DNA from: JAAYYM01 sp964631375
Lineage (GTDB): Bacteria; Bacillota; Clostridia; Lachnospirales; Lachnospiraceae
Reading direction: 5' to 3'
Assembly: GCA_964631375.1 (NCBI GenBank)
Contig: CAZVYQ010000004.1
Span: 1-64,000, forward strand
Length of the DNA stretch: 64,000 nucleotides
A model generated the notes under the pieces. That model made no database searches, was not told the origin of the DNA, and saw only the letters and a program-made list of their open reading frames with translations. Numbering within the stretch: the stretch's first letter is position 1; each line of letters opens with the position of its first letter. The position numbers and the translations under genes are program-made. Positions 44,208 to 52,322 of the stretch are shown here, piece by piece.

Positions 44208-44300
44208 TTATTCGTGACTACTGTTTTCATACCATATGCCACCAATGATTCCGACGACACAGATTACAATTCCTAATATTCCCCATATATCAAGCTGCAT
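44208..44300 (-). CDS. Small single-pass membrane protein, 30 residues
   Basis: ATG at 44300 follows AAGGAGGGCTAAT, a near-perfect ribosome site. The product starts MQLDIWGILGIVICVVGII, has one membrane segment (about 5-23) and ends in a short polar tail (WYENSSHE). It is the first gene of a two-gene operon with the 35-residue protein. Upstream are a weak promoter and four 11-bp-phased boxes next to a KdpD-like kinase gene, so it is probably an output of that two-component system. Function unknown. Confidence 0.7.
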   Translation of the reverse strand: MQLDIWGILGIVICVVGIIGGIWYENSSHE

Positions 44301-44345
44301 ATTAGCCCTCCTTGATCATTTGCTTTCGTCTCATTCTCATCTTTC

Positions 44346-44374
44346 AAGATAGATGAAGGAGAACGAAAAGACAA
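44346..44374 (-). promoter_or_regulatory. Predicted promoter of the small-protein operon
   Basis: On the minus strand a -35 TTGTCT (44369-44374) and a -10 TATCTT (44346-44351) are 17 bp apart. Both are imperfect, as expected of a promoter that needs an activator. It lies 38 bp from the nearest TGCTAAG box. Confidence 0.45.
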
Positions 44375-44389
44375 TGTTTCAGCATGAAT

Positions 44390-44433
44390 CTTAGCAGTAA
44401 ATTAGCGTATTCTTAGCAGCATCTTAACAAAAA
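44390..44433 (-). promoter_or_regulatory. Four response-regulator boxes in 11-bp phase
   Basis: Four consecutive 11-mers on the plus strand read CTTAGCAGTAA, ATTAGCGTATT, CTTAGCAGCAT and CTTAACAAAAA. On the minus strand this is TGTTAAG, TGCTAAG, CGCTAAT, TGCTAAG every 11 bp, the usual phase for OmpR/PhoB-type regulators. They lie between the small-protein operon and the KdpD-like gene. Similar boxes precede the 47-residue gene at 46350. Confidence 0.65.
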
Positions 44434-44473
44434 TGAGATTGCAGTTTATGACCATACGTTGCATAATAAATCT

Positions 44474-45559
44474 ATGAAAATTAAGGATATAATTTTGACA
44501 ATTTTACTATTGGCTGCAGCAATGGGATGTTCTTTTTTGTTATTTTGGATGGTTCCGGAGAATATGGCCAATGTTGTGCTGATCTACATACTTGCTCTGA
44601 TTGTGATTGCACGGTATACAACAGGGTACTGGTATGGGATTTTTGCGTCACTTTTCTGTGTCATTTCTATTAATTACTGCTTTACTTATCCTTATTTTGA
44701 ATTGAATTTTACCCTGACGGGTTATCCGATTACATTTGTAGAACTCCTTTCTATTTCCTTAATTACAAGTACAACAACCTCTCATATGAAAAAACAGTCT
44801 CAGGTATTAGCCGATCGTGAGCATCAGTTGATGGAGGCACAAAAGGAGAAGATGCGTGCCAATCTTCTGCGTGCCATATCTCATGATCTTCGAACCCCTC
44901 TTACAGGGATCATTGGAACGGCTGCTGCCTGTATGGAGGATGAACAAAGACTTACATCTGAGGAACGCATGGAGATGTTGGGACATATCCGCGAGGATTC
45001 TGATTGGCTGTTAAATATGGTGGATAATCTACTGACAGTTACGCGCATTCAGGATGACGCAACATCTGTTCACAAAAGTGAGGAGATTGTGGAGGAGGTT
45101 GTAGGTGAGGCATTGACACGTTTGAAAAAACGATTTCCTGTTGCTGAAGTAGTGGTTCGGATTCCCGAAGAACCGATTTTGATTCCGATGGATGCAATGC
45201 TAATAGAACAGGTTATCATCAATCTGTTGGAGAATGCCATTGTTCATTCTGAGAGTCGGTCTCCGATAGAATTGATTGTTACAAAAGGAAATCATGAAGT
45301 AATCTTTTGCGTCAGGGATTATGGAATTGGTATTACAGATCTGGATACGATCTTTGATGGAGTTCCACAGCAGGGAACTACCCCCAGTGCTGACAGTCAC
45401 CGAGGAATGGGAATCGGACTGACGATCTGTAGGACAATTGTACTTGCACATGGAGGAAGTATTACAGCAAATAACCATGAAAATGGTGCAGAATTTATTT
45501 TTTCATTACCACAGGAGGAAGGAAGCCATGAATCCATCATTTCAGATACTCATCATTGA
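44474..45559 (+). CDS. KdpD-like sensor histidine kinase with DUF4118 domain only
   Basis: Residues about 5-95 form the four-segment DUF4118 domain seen in the middle of KdpD. The large N-terminal KdpD/Usp sensing part is absent. Then come a coil, a HisKA domain with the acceptor His137 in AISHDLRTPLTGIIG, and a HATPase domain (VIINLLENAIVHS, VRDYGIGI, RGMGIGLTICRTI). A TTG at 44459 is an alternative start; neither start has a good ribosome site. It overlaps its response regulator gene by 32 bases. No kdpFABC genes are present, so its output is something else. Confidence 0.85.
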   Translation: MKIKDIILTILLLAAAMGCSFLLFWMVPENMANVVLIYILALIVIARYTTGYWYGIFASLFCVISINYCFTYPYFELNFTLTGYPITFVELLSISLITSTTTSHMKKQSQVLADREHQLMEAQKEKMRANLLRAISHDLRTPLTGIIGTAAACMEDEQRLTSEERMEMLGHIREDSDWLLNMVDNLLTVTRIQDDATSVHKSEEIVEEVVGEALTRLKKRFPVAEVVVRIPEEPILIPMDAMLIEQVIINLLENAIVHSESRSPIELIVTKGNHEVIFCVRDYGIGITDLDTIFDGVPQQGTTPSADSHRGMGIGLTICRTIVLAHGGSITANNHENGAEFIFSLPQEEGSHESIISDTHH

Positions 45560-46229
45560 GGATGAAGAAAATATTTGTGAGTTTATGAAACGAGTATTAA
45601 CTTCACAAGGCTACAAGGTTTACATAACATACAACGGAAGGGACGGACTTTCAGCAATTTCATCTACCTGTCCGGATTTGATCATATTGGATCTGGGACT
45701 TCCTGATATTGATGGAATCAGCATCATCGAGAAGGTAAGAGAGTGGAGTAGTAGTCCTATTGTAGTTGTTTCAGCCAGAACGCATGAGAATGACAAGGTA
45801 TTGGCTCTGGATGCAGGAGCAGATGACTACATAACGAAGCCATTTGGAACTTCTGAATTGTTAGCACGCATTCGGACATCTCTACGTCATGGTAACCGAT
45901 TAAATAAAGATTCATCCATAACAATTCGACCATATCACGCCAAGGATTTGTTTATTGATTTTGATCGAAGAATTATCACAATTGATCAAAAGCCAATCCA
46001 TCTGACACCTGTAGAATATAAGATTGTTACCTACCTTGCCAGAAATTCGGGAAAGGTTCTGACCTATACGTCCATTATGCAGGCGGTATGGGGGCCATAT
46101 ATTGAGGAGGATACGAAGATTCTCCGAGTGAACATGGCTAATATAAGAAGAAAACTGGAGCACAATCCGGGGGTTCCCCAATATATTTTTACTGAAATCG
46201 GAGTTGGATACCGGATGCTGGATGGCTAA
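45528..46229 (+). CDS. KdpE-like OmpR-family response regulator
   Basis: A 233-residue regulator: receiver domain with Asp55 in LIILDLGLPD, Thr/Ser in VVVSART and Lys in YITKPF. The OmpR-type winged helix follows (HLTPVEYKIVTYLARNSGKVLTYTSIMQAVWG, RVNMANIRRKLE). AGGAGGAAGGAAGCC fixes ATG 45528. It is translated with the kinase gene by overlap. Boxes of an OmpR-type pattern occur on both sides of the pair, in front of small membrane-protein genes, which are its likeliest targets. Confidence 0.88.
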   Translation: MNPSFQILIIEDEENICEFMKRVLTSQGYKVYITYNGRDGLSAISSTCPDLIILDLGLPDIDGISIIEKVREWSSSPIVVVSARTHENDKVLALDAGADDYITKPFGTSELLARIRTSLRHGNRLNKDSSITIRPYHAKDLFIDFDRRIITIDQKPIHLTPVEYKIVTYLARNSGKVLTYTSIMQAVWGPYIEEDTKILRVNMANIRRKLEHNPGVPQYIFTEIGVGYRMLDG

Positions 46230-46249
46230 ATCATAGAGCGAACCAGAGT

Positions 46250-46278
46250 TGTTAAAAACATGTTAAGAAATATCTTAA
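46250..46278 (+). promoter_or_regulatory. Response-regulator boxes in 11-bp phase before the 47-residue gene
   Basis: TGTTAAA (46250-46256) and TGTTAAG (46261-46267) are exactly 11 bp apart, and a weaker ATCTTAA follows at 46272-46278. They have the same heptamer and the same orientation towards a small-protein gene as the boxes at 44390-44433. Confidence 0.6.
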
Positions 46279-46302
46279 AATCTTTCTCTTCCCAGGATCT
46301 AC

Positions 46303-46311
46303 TGCTAAAAT
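46303..46311 (+). promoter_or_regulatory. Extended -10 of the 47-residue small-protein gene
   Basis: TGCTAAAAT gives a -10 TAAAAT with TGn extension. It lies 38 bp after the TGTTAAG box, the same gap as at the other small-protein promoter. No good -35 is present. Confidence 0.5.
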
Positions 46312-46349
46312 GCACATGAATGATGCATAAGCTTAAGGAGGTAAGAGGG

Positions 46350-46493
46350 ATGAATATCGGAGTTCTGATCATTGCAATTGTAGGCGGGGCAGTAGGAGCA
46401 CTTTCAACATTGTATCTGGTTGTCAGCTTTCCGGCGGTGCTGATCTGGAAGATCTACCGCAGAGTTCGTTTTGGAATATCAATAACAGGTTGA
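46350..46493 (+). CDS. Small single-pass membrane protein, 47 residues
   Basis: ATG at 46350 follows AAGGAGG (46335-46341). The product begins MNIGVLIIAIVGGAVGAL, with one long or two short hydrophobic stretches (about 4-33) rich in Gly and Ala, then a basic tail (KIYRRVRFGISITG). It has its own predicted promoter, regulator boxes and strong terminator, so it is a separately controlled gene directly behind the KdpDE-like pair. No family is recognised; function unknown. Confidence 0.75.
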   Translation: MNIGVLIIAIVGGAVGALSTLYLVVSFPAVLIWKIYRRVRFGISITG

Positions 46494-46502
46494 GTGTAAC
46501 AG

Positions 46503-46528
46503 CCGGGTGGAAAACCACCCGGTTTTTT
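46503..46528 (+). terminator. Strong terminator after the 47-residue gene
   Basis: CCGGGTGG-AAAA-CCACCCGG is a perfect 8-bp stem with a tetraloop, followed by six T. Confidence 0.93.
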
Positions 46529-46618
46529 AATGCCTATGACCAATTATAGACATCAAAATATTTTTTGAATCACAGACGAAAATTTAGTTAAATTTAGATG
46601 GCATAATGAAAACAATTC

Positions 46619-46627
46619 TGCTATAAT
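46619..46627 (+). promoter_or_regulatory. Extended -10 promoter of the cysK-like gene
   Basis: TGCTATAAT, a perfect -10 with TGn extension, 37 bases before the start codon. No clear -35. Confidence 0.6.
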
Positions 46628-46664
46628 CATTTAGATATATGCCTAGAAGGATTGGAGAAATAAA

Positions 46665-47594
46665 ATGGTCTACAATGATGTACTAGAGGCAATCGGTCAT
46701 ACGCCGATCATTCGGCTCAATAAAATGACAGAACCGGGTTCGGCTGAAATCCTGGTGAAGTACGAAGGACTCAACGTAGGAGGCTCTATTAAAACCAGAA
46801 CTGCTTATAATATGTTGAAGCAGGCTGAAAAGCAGGGCTTAATTCATGAAAACACAATTATTGTTGAGCCAACCAGCGGTAATCAGGGCATCGGTCTTGC
46901 ACTTGTCGGTGCAGTCAGAGGCTATCAAGTTCGTATCATTATGCCGGACTCCGTTAGTGAGGAGAGAACCAAATTGGTGGAGGCATATGGTGCCGAGGTG
47001 ATCAGAATCCATGATGCCGGAGATATCGGAGCATGCATTGAAGAATGTCTCCAGACTGCTCTTCGCATGGAGCGTGAGGATCCAAATGTATTTGTTCCAC
47101 AACAGTTCACCAATCCCAACAACCCGAAGGTTCATAAATATCATACAGGAGTGGAGATTCTTGAACAGGTCGAGGGTCCGATTGACGGATTTTGCTCAGG
47201 CGTGGGTACAGGTGGTACGATTTCCGGGATCGGAGAGGTATTGAAAAGCCAGAATCCAGATATCAAGATCTGGGCTGTAGAACCTGAAAATGCAGCGATT
47301 TTGTCCGGAGGCAGCATCGGAACACATCTGCAGATGGGAATCGGAGACGGACTCATTCCACAGAATCTCAATACCAAAATATATGAAAACATTTGTATCA
47401 TTACCGATGAGGAAGCACTCAACACATCTAAAAGGCTGATGAGAGAAGAAGGCTTGATGTGTGGCATTTCAAGCGGTTCTAATGTGGCAGCTGCTATCAA
47501 GATGGCGAGAATGCTTGGGAAAGGTAAGACAGTTGTAACGATTTTGCCGGATACAGGTGAGAGATATTTCAGCACAGAACTATTTACGAAGTAA
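46665..47594 (+). CDS. cysK: Cysteine synthase-like PLP enzyme (CysK/CBS superfamily)
   Basis: A 309-residue fold-type II PLP enzyme of normal CysK length. The PLP lysine lies in NVGGSIKTRTA (around 44), the substrate loop is TSGNQG, and the phosphate-binding loop is GVGTGGTISG. Usual CysK has SVKDR and TSGNTG, so this belongs to a variant branch; TSGNQG and KTR are visible differences at the active site. It probably makes cysteine from O-acetylserine and sulfide, but O-phosphoserine or a related substrate cannot be excluded. carB follows after 50 bases. Confidence 0.85.
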   Translation: MVYNDVLEAIGHTPIIRLNKMTEPGSAEILVKYEGLNVGGSIKTRTAYNMLKQAEKQGLIHENTIIVEPTSGNQGIGLALVGAVRGYQVRIIMPDSVSEERTKLVEAYGAEVIRIHDAGDIGACIEECLQTALRMEREDPNVFVPQQFTNPNNPKVHKYHTGVEILEQVEGPIDGFCSGVGTGGTISGIGEVLKSQNPDIKIWAVEPENAAILSGGSIGTHLQMGIGDGLIPQNLNTKIYENICIITDEEALNTSKRLMREEGLMCGISSGSNVAAAIKMARMLGKGKTVVTILPDTGERYFSTELFTK

Positions 47595-47644
47595 TCATTA
47601 ACCGGTGAGCGGGAAAGATTCAAATACGAAGGGAGAATATAGAA

Positions 47645-50600
47645 ATGAAAAAAAGAGACGACATCCACAAAATCCTGATCATAGGCTCGGGTCCGATCAT
47701 CATCGGGCAGGCTTGTGAGTTTGATTATTCAGGAACACAGGCGTGCAAGGCATTACGCAAACTCGGTTATGAAATCGTGCTTGTTAATTCCAACCCCGCA
47801 ACGATCATGACAGACCCCGATACGGCTGATGTGACCTACATTGAGCCATTGAATGTTGACAGATTAGAGCAGATCATTGCAAAGGAAAGACCGGATGGTT
47901 TATTGCCGAATTTGGGCGGACAGTCAGGTCTTAATCTTTGCTCTGAACTAGCCAAGGCGGGTATACTTGATAAGTATAATGTTCAGGTCATCGGTGTTCA
48001 GGTAGATGCAATTGAACGTGGCGAGGATAGAATCGAGTTCAAGAAGACTATGAGTTCGCTCGGTATTGAAATGGCAAGAAGTGAGGTTGCTTATTCAGTG
48101 GATGAGGCTCTGGCAATTGCAGAAAAGCTCGGATATCCGGTGGTTCTGCGTCCTGCCTATACAATGGGCGGTGCCGGTGGCGGTCTCGTATATAATATAG
48201 AAGAATTAAAGACGGTCTGTGAGCGCGGCTTGCAGGCAAGTCTGGTTGGACAGGTTCTGGTTGAGGAATCTGTACTTGGATGGGAAGAACTTGAACTGGA
48301 GGTTGTTCGGGATGCCTCAGGTAATATGATTACAGTATGCTTTATTGAGAACATTGATCCTCTGGGAGTTCATACAGGAGATTCCTTCTGTAGCGCACCG
48401 ATGCTTACAATTCCTGAGGAAGCACAGATGGAACTGCAGAGACAGGCATATAAGATTGTAGATGCGATTCAGGTCATTGGCGGAACCAATGTACAGTTTG
48501 CACGTAATACAGAAACCGGAAGAATCATTGTAATAGAGATTAATCCCAGAACTTCACGTTCTTCTGCACTTGCCAGCAAAGCAACAGGCTTCCCGATTGC
48601 ACTTGTTTCGGCAATGCTTGCAACGGGTCTTGATCTATCTGATATACCATGTGGTAAGTATGGTACACTGGACAAATATAAACCGGATGGTGACTATATT
48701 GTAATCAAGTTTGCACGCTGGGCATTTGAAAAATTCAAAGGTGCTGAGGATAAGCTTGGAACACAGATGCGAGCAGTCGGCGAAGTAATGAGCATCGGCA
48801 AGACCTACAAAGAGGCTTTTCAGAAGGCAATCAGAAGTCTGGAGACCGGACGATATGGTCTGGGTGTGGAGAAGTTCAAGAGCCTTACTAAGAAGGAGTT
48901 GCTAGATCGTTTACATGTTCCTACCAGTGAGCGTCAGTTTATTATGTATGAGGCACTACGTAAGGGTGCTACGGTTGAGGAATTATATGATCTGACCAAA
49001 ATCAAACCATATTTCATCGAACAGATGGAAGAGCTGGTATTAGAGGAAGAAGCACTGAAACTCCATGAAGGTGAGGTGCCTCCGACAGATGTACTTCGTT
49101 CAGCCAAGAAAAACGGTTTCTCTGACAGATATTTAAGTGGACTTTTAAAGATTTCCGAGGAGAAGATCAGAAATGCAAGGATCGCGGCCGGTATCACAGA
49201 GGCATGGGAGGGTGTACACGTCAGCGGAACCGAAGATAGTGCATATTACTATTCCTCCTATAATATGAAGGATGAAAGCAAGGTGAATACAGATAAGCCT
49301 AAGATCATGATTCTGGGTGGCGGACCAAACAGAATCGGTCAGGGTATCGAATTTGACTATTGCTGTGTACATGCCGCCATGGCACTCAAGAAGCTTGGTT
49401 TTGAGACGATCATAGTAAACTGTAATCCTGAGACGGTATCGACGGATTATGATACCTCAGACAAATTATACTTTGAGCCTTTGACACTTGAGGATGTACT
49501 CAGTATCCATGACAAAGAGAAACCGGTTGGAGTGATTGCACAGTTTGGTGGTCAGACACCACTCAATCTGGCAGCTGATCTGAAAAAGTATGGTGTCAAT
49601 ATTTTGGGAACCACTCCGGAAACCATTGATCTGGCAGAGGACAGAGATCTGTTCCGTGCTATGATGGACAAGCTTGGCATCCCGATGCCGGAATCAGGAA
49701 TGGCAGTGAATGTGGATGAAGCACTTGCAATTGCAGCAAGGATTGGCTATCCTGTAATGGTTCGTCCATCCTATGTACTCGGTGGACGCGGCATGGAGGT
49801 TGTTCATGATGATGATGCACTACGTGTCTATATGGCAGCAGCAGTTGGTGTCACACCGGACAGACCGATTCTGATTGACCGTTTTCTGCATAACGCTCTG
49901 GAATGTGAGGCAGATGCCATCAGTGATGGAACGGATGCATATGTTCCTGCTGTTATGGAGCATATCGAGCTTGCAGGTATTCATTCGGGAGATTCAGCCT
50001 GTGTGATTCCTTCCATCAATATATCAGATGAAAATGTTAAGATTATAAAAGAATATACGATGAAAATCGCAAAGGAAATGAATGTACGCGGTCTGATGAA
50101 TATGCAGTATGCAATCGAGGATGGAAAGGTGTATGTATTGGAAGCAAATCCAAGAGCTTCTCGTACTGTGCCTCTTGTATCCAAGGTATGTAACATCAGA
50201 ATGGTTCCACTTGCAACAGAGATCATCACCTCAGAACTGACAGGTAGAAAATCACCGGTATCAGATCTGAAGGAGAAGAAATTCTCTCACTACGGAGTCA
50301 AGGAAGCAGTCTTCCCATTTAATATGTTCCAGGAGGTAGATCCGCTACTCGGACCGGAGATGCGTTCCACGGGAGAGGTTCTCGGAATGGCAGAGGACTT
50401 CGGTACAGCATACTTTAAGGCACAGGAAGCAACACAGACAAAATTGCCGTTAAAGGGCACCGTGCTGATCAGCGTCAATGACCGTGATAAGGAAGAATTG
50501 GTTGAGGTCGCAAGAGGCTTCCATGAATGTGGATTCAAGATCATTGCAACAAGAGGAACCGCAGATCTGATCAATGCAAACGGCATTCCGGCAACCAAGG

Positions 50601-50857
50601 TGTTCAAACTGCAGCAGGGCAGACCCAATATTTTAGATGCAATTACCAATAATGAGGTTGACATTGTGATCAATACGCCGGATGATAAGAAGGGAGCCAT
50701 GGATGACAGCTACATTCGTAAGGGAGTCATCAAAGGTCGCATTCCATATGTGACCACAATGGCAGCAGCCAAAGCATCCATCCAGGGCATCAAGGCAATG
50801 CAAAAGTCATTAGGGGATGTGAAGTCGTTACAGAAATTTCATAGCGGGATAAAATAG
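47645..50857 (+). CDS. carB: Carbamoyl-phosphate synthase large subunit
   Basis: At 1070 residues this is full-length CarB: two homologous halves, each with an ATP-grasp domain (LILGSGPIIIGQACEFDYSG-like start here IIGSGPIIIGQACEFDYSG, and MILGGGPNRIGQGIEFDYCC in the second half). A C-terminal MGS-like regulatory domain (residues about 935-1060) follows. It uses ammonia from the CarA subunit, bicarbonate and two ATP to make carbamoyl phosphate for arginine and pyrimidines. carA is not next to it, which is unusual, so it must lie elsewhere. Confidence 0.96.
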   Translation: MKKRDDIHKILIIGSGPIIIGQACEFDYSGTQACKALRKLGYEIVLVNSNPATIMTDPDTADVTYIEPLNVDRLEQIIAKERPDGLLPNLGGQSGLNLCSELAKAGILDKYNVQVIGVQVDAIERGEDRIEFKKTMSSLGIEMARSEVAYSVDEALAIAEKLGYPVVLRPAYTMGGAGGGLVYNIEELKTVCERGLQASLVGQVLVEESVLGWEELELEVVRDASGNMITVCFIENIDPLGVHTGDSFCSAPMLTIPEEAQMELQRQAYKIVDAIQVIGGTNVQFARNTETGRIIVIEINPRTSRSSALASKATGFPIALVSAMLATGLDLSDIPCGKYGTLDKYKPDGDYIVIKFARWAFEKFKGAEDKLGTQMRAVGEVMSIGKTYKEAFQKAIRSLETGRYGLGVEKFKSLTKKELLDRLHVPTSERQFIMYEALRKGATVEELYDLTKIKPYFIEQMEELVLEEEALKLHEGEVPPTDVLRSAKKNGFSDRYLSGLLKISEEKIRNARIAAGITEAWEGVHVSGTEDSAYYYSSYNMKDESKVNTDKPKIMILGGGPNRIGQGIEFDYCCVHAAMALKKLGFETIIVNCNPETVSTDYDTSDKLYFEPLTLEDVLSIHDKEKPVGVIAQFGGQTPLNLAADLKKYGVNILGTTPETIDLAEDRDLFRAMMDKLGIPMPESGMAVNVDEALAIAARIGYPVMVRPSYVLGGRGMEVVHDDDALRVYMAAAVGVTPDRPILIDRFLHNALECEADAISDGTDAYVPAVMEHIELAGIHSGDSACVIPSINISDENVKIIKEYTMKIAKEMNVRGLMNMQYAIEDGKVYVLEANPRASRTVPLVSKVCNIRMVPLATEIITSELTGRKSPVSDLKEKKFSHYGVKEAVFPFNMFQEVDPLLGPEMRSTGEVLGMAEDFGTAYFKAQEATQTKLPLKGTVLISVNDRDKEELVEVARGFHECGFKIIATRGTADLINANGIPATKVFKLQQGRPNILDAITNNEVDIVINTPDDKKGAMDDSYIRKGVIKGRIPYVTTMAAAKASIQGIKAMQKSLGDVKSLQKFHSGIK

Positions 50858-50881
50858 CACCAATATTCAGGAGGAATCGTC

Positions 50882-52168
50882 ATGTTAGACATGAAATTTG
50901 TCAGAGAAAACCCTGACATTGTAAAGGAAAATATCAAGAAGAAATTCCAGGATGCCAAGCTTCCCATGGTGGATGAAGTCATTGATCTGGATGCTAAGAG
51001 TCGAGCTGCAAAGCAGGAGGCAGATGATCTGCGTGCAAAGCGTAATCAATTGTCCAAGCAGATCGGTGCATTGATGGCACAGGGCAAGAAGGAAGAAGCA
51101 GAGGAAATCAAACGTCAGGTAACCGCCAATGCTGCAAGACTGGCAGAGCTTGAAGCACAGGAGGCACAGCTGCAGGAGCAGGTCACCAAGATTATGATGA
51201 CTCTCCCGAATATCATTGATCCAAGTGTTCCGATTGGTAAGGATGACAGTGAAAATGTTGAGGTCACCAAGTATGGCGAGCCGGTAGTTCCTGATTTTGA
51301 GATTCCGTATCATACAGAGATTATGGAGCGTTTTGACGGAATTGATATTGACGCAGCCGGAAAAGTAGCAGGTAATGGATTTTACTATTTAATGGGCAAC
51401 ATTGCCAGATTACATTCCGCAGTGATTTCCTATGCAAGAGATTTCATGATTGACAGAGGCTTCACCTACTGTGTGCCTCCTTTTATGATCAGAAGTAATG
51501 TTGTAACAGGCGTTATGAGCTTTGCAGAGATGGATGCCATGATGTACAAGATCGAGGGAGAGGATCTCTACCTGATCGGAACCAGTGAGCATTCCATGAT
51601 TGGCAAATTTATTGATACGATTTTACCGGAGGAAACACTTCCGAGAACCTTGACAAGCTATTCACCCTGCTTCAGAAAAGAAAAGGGCGCACATGGTATC
51701 GAGGAACGTGGAGTATACAGAATCCATCAGTTTGAGAAGCAGGAGATGATCGTAGTCTGCAAGCCTGAGGAAAGCCCTATGTGGTTTGACAAGCTGTGGC
51801 AGAATACAGTTGATCTGTTCCGTTCCATGGATATTCCTGTGAGAACGTTGGAGTGCTGTTCGGGAGATCTGGCAGATCTGAAGGTGAAATCCTTTGATGT
51901 GGAGGCTTGGTCGCCAAGACAGAAGAAGTATTTTGAGGTTGGCAGTTGCTCCAATCTCGGAGATGCACAGGCACGCCGCCTGAAGATTCGTGTCAACGGT
52001 GAAGACGGTAAATATTTTGCACACACACTGAACAATACCGTTGTAGCGCCACCGCGTATGTTGATTGCGTTTTTAGAGAACAATCTGAATGTGGATGGAA
52101 GTATTAATATTCCTGAGGTACTCAGACCATATATGGGGAATCAGGAGAAGCTGGTTCCACTGCATTGA
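50882..52168 (+). CDS. serS: Seryl-tRNA synthetase
   Basis: A 428-residue class II synthetase. Residues 1-110 form the long antiparallel coiled-coil arm that grips tRNA-Ser. The catalytic core has motif 2 (LTSYSPCFRKEKGAHGIEERGVYRIHQF) and motif 3 (NNTVVAPPRMLIAFLENN). It charges tRNA-Ser with serine. AGGAGGAATCGTC precedes the ATG. It is 24 bases behind carB and ends in a terminator. Confidence 0.96.
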   Translation: MLDMKFVRENPDIVKENIKKKFQDAKLPMVDEVIDLDAKSRAAKQEADDLRAKRNQLSKQIGALMAQGKKEEAEEIKRQVTANAARLAELEAQEAQLQEQVTKIMMTLPNIIDPSVPIGKDDSENVEVTKYGEPVVPDFEIPYHTEIMERFDGIDIDAAGKVAGNGFYYLMGNIARLHSAVISYARDFMIDRGFTYCVPPFMIRSNVVTGVMSFAEMDAMMYKIEGEDLYLIGTSEHSMIGKFIDTILPEETLPRTLTSYSPCFRKEKGAHGIEERGVYRIHQFEKQEMIVVCKPEESPMWFDKLWQNTVDLFRSMDIPVRTLECCSGDLADLKVKSFDVEAWSPRQKKYFEVGSCSNLGDAQARRLKIRVNGEDGKYFAHTLNNTVVAPPRMLIAFLENNLNVDGSINIPEVLRPYMGNQEKLVPLH

Positions 52169-52237
52169 GAAATGTTAATTAATGGACAGAACGTGGATTC
52201 GCATATGTAGTTTGCTCTGTCCTCATCAGTTATAAAT

Positions 52238-52280
52238 AAGAAAACATGGAAGATTGCCTTCCATGTTTTCTTGTGTCTTC
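52238..52280 (+). terminator. Terminator after serS
   Basis: AAGAAAACATGGAAG pairs perfectly with CTTCCATGTTTTCTT around a five-base loop; TGTGTCTTC follows. Confidence 0.8.
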
Positions 52281-52286
52281 TGTATC

Positions 52287-52309
52287 AAAAAACCCCTCTG
52301 TAAGAGGGG
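52287..52309 (-). terminator. Terminator of the phospholipase C-like gene
   Basis: On the minus strand CCCCTC-TTACA-GAGGGG is followed by six T. Confidence 0.85.
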
Positions 52310-52322
52310 CGTGATGTTTGGG

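Noticed and set aside
44390..44433. CRISPR-like array
   Set aside because: The 11-bp periodic repeats are too short and have no unique spacers; they fit regulator binding sites.
44459..45559. Kinase as full KdpD with kdpFABC nearby
   Set aside because: The KdpD and Usp sensing domains are missing and none of the kdp pump genes is in the window.
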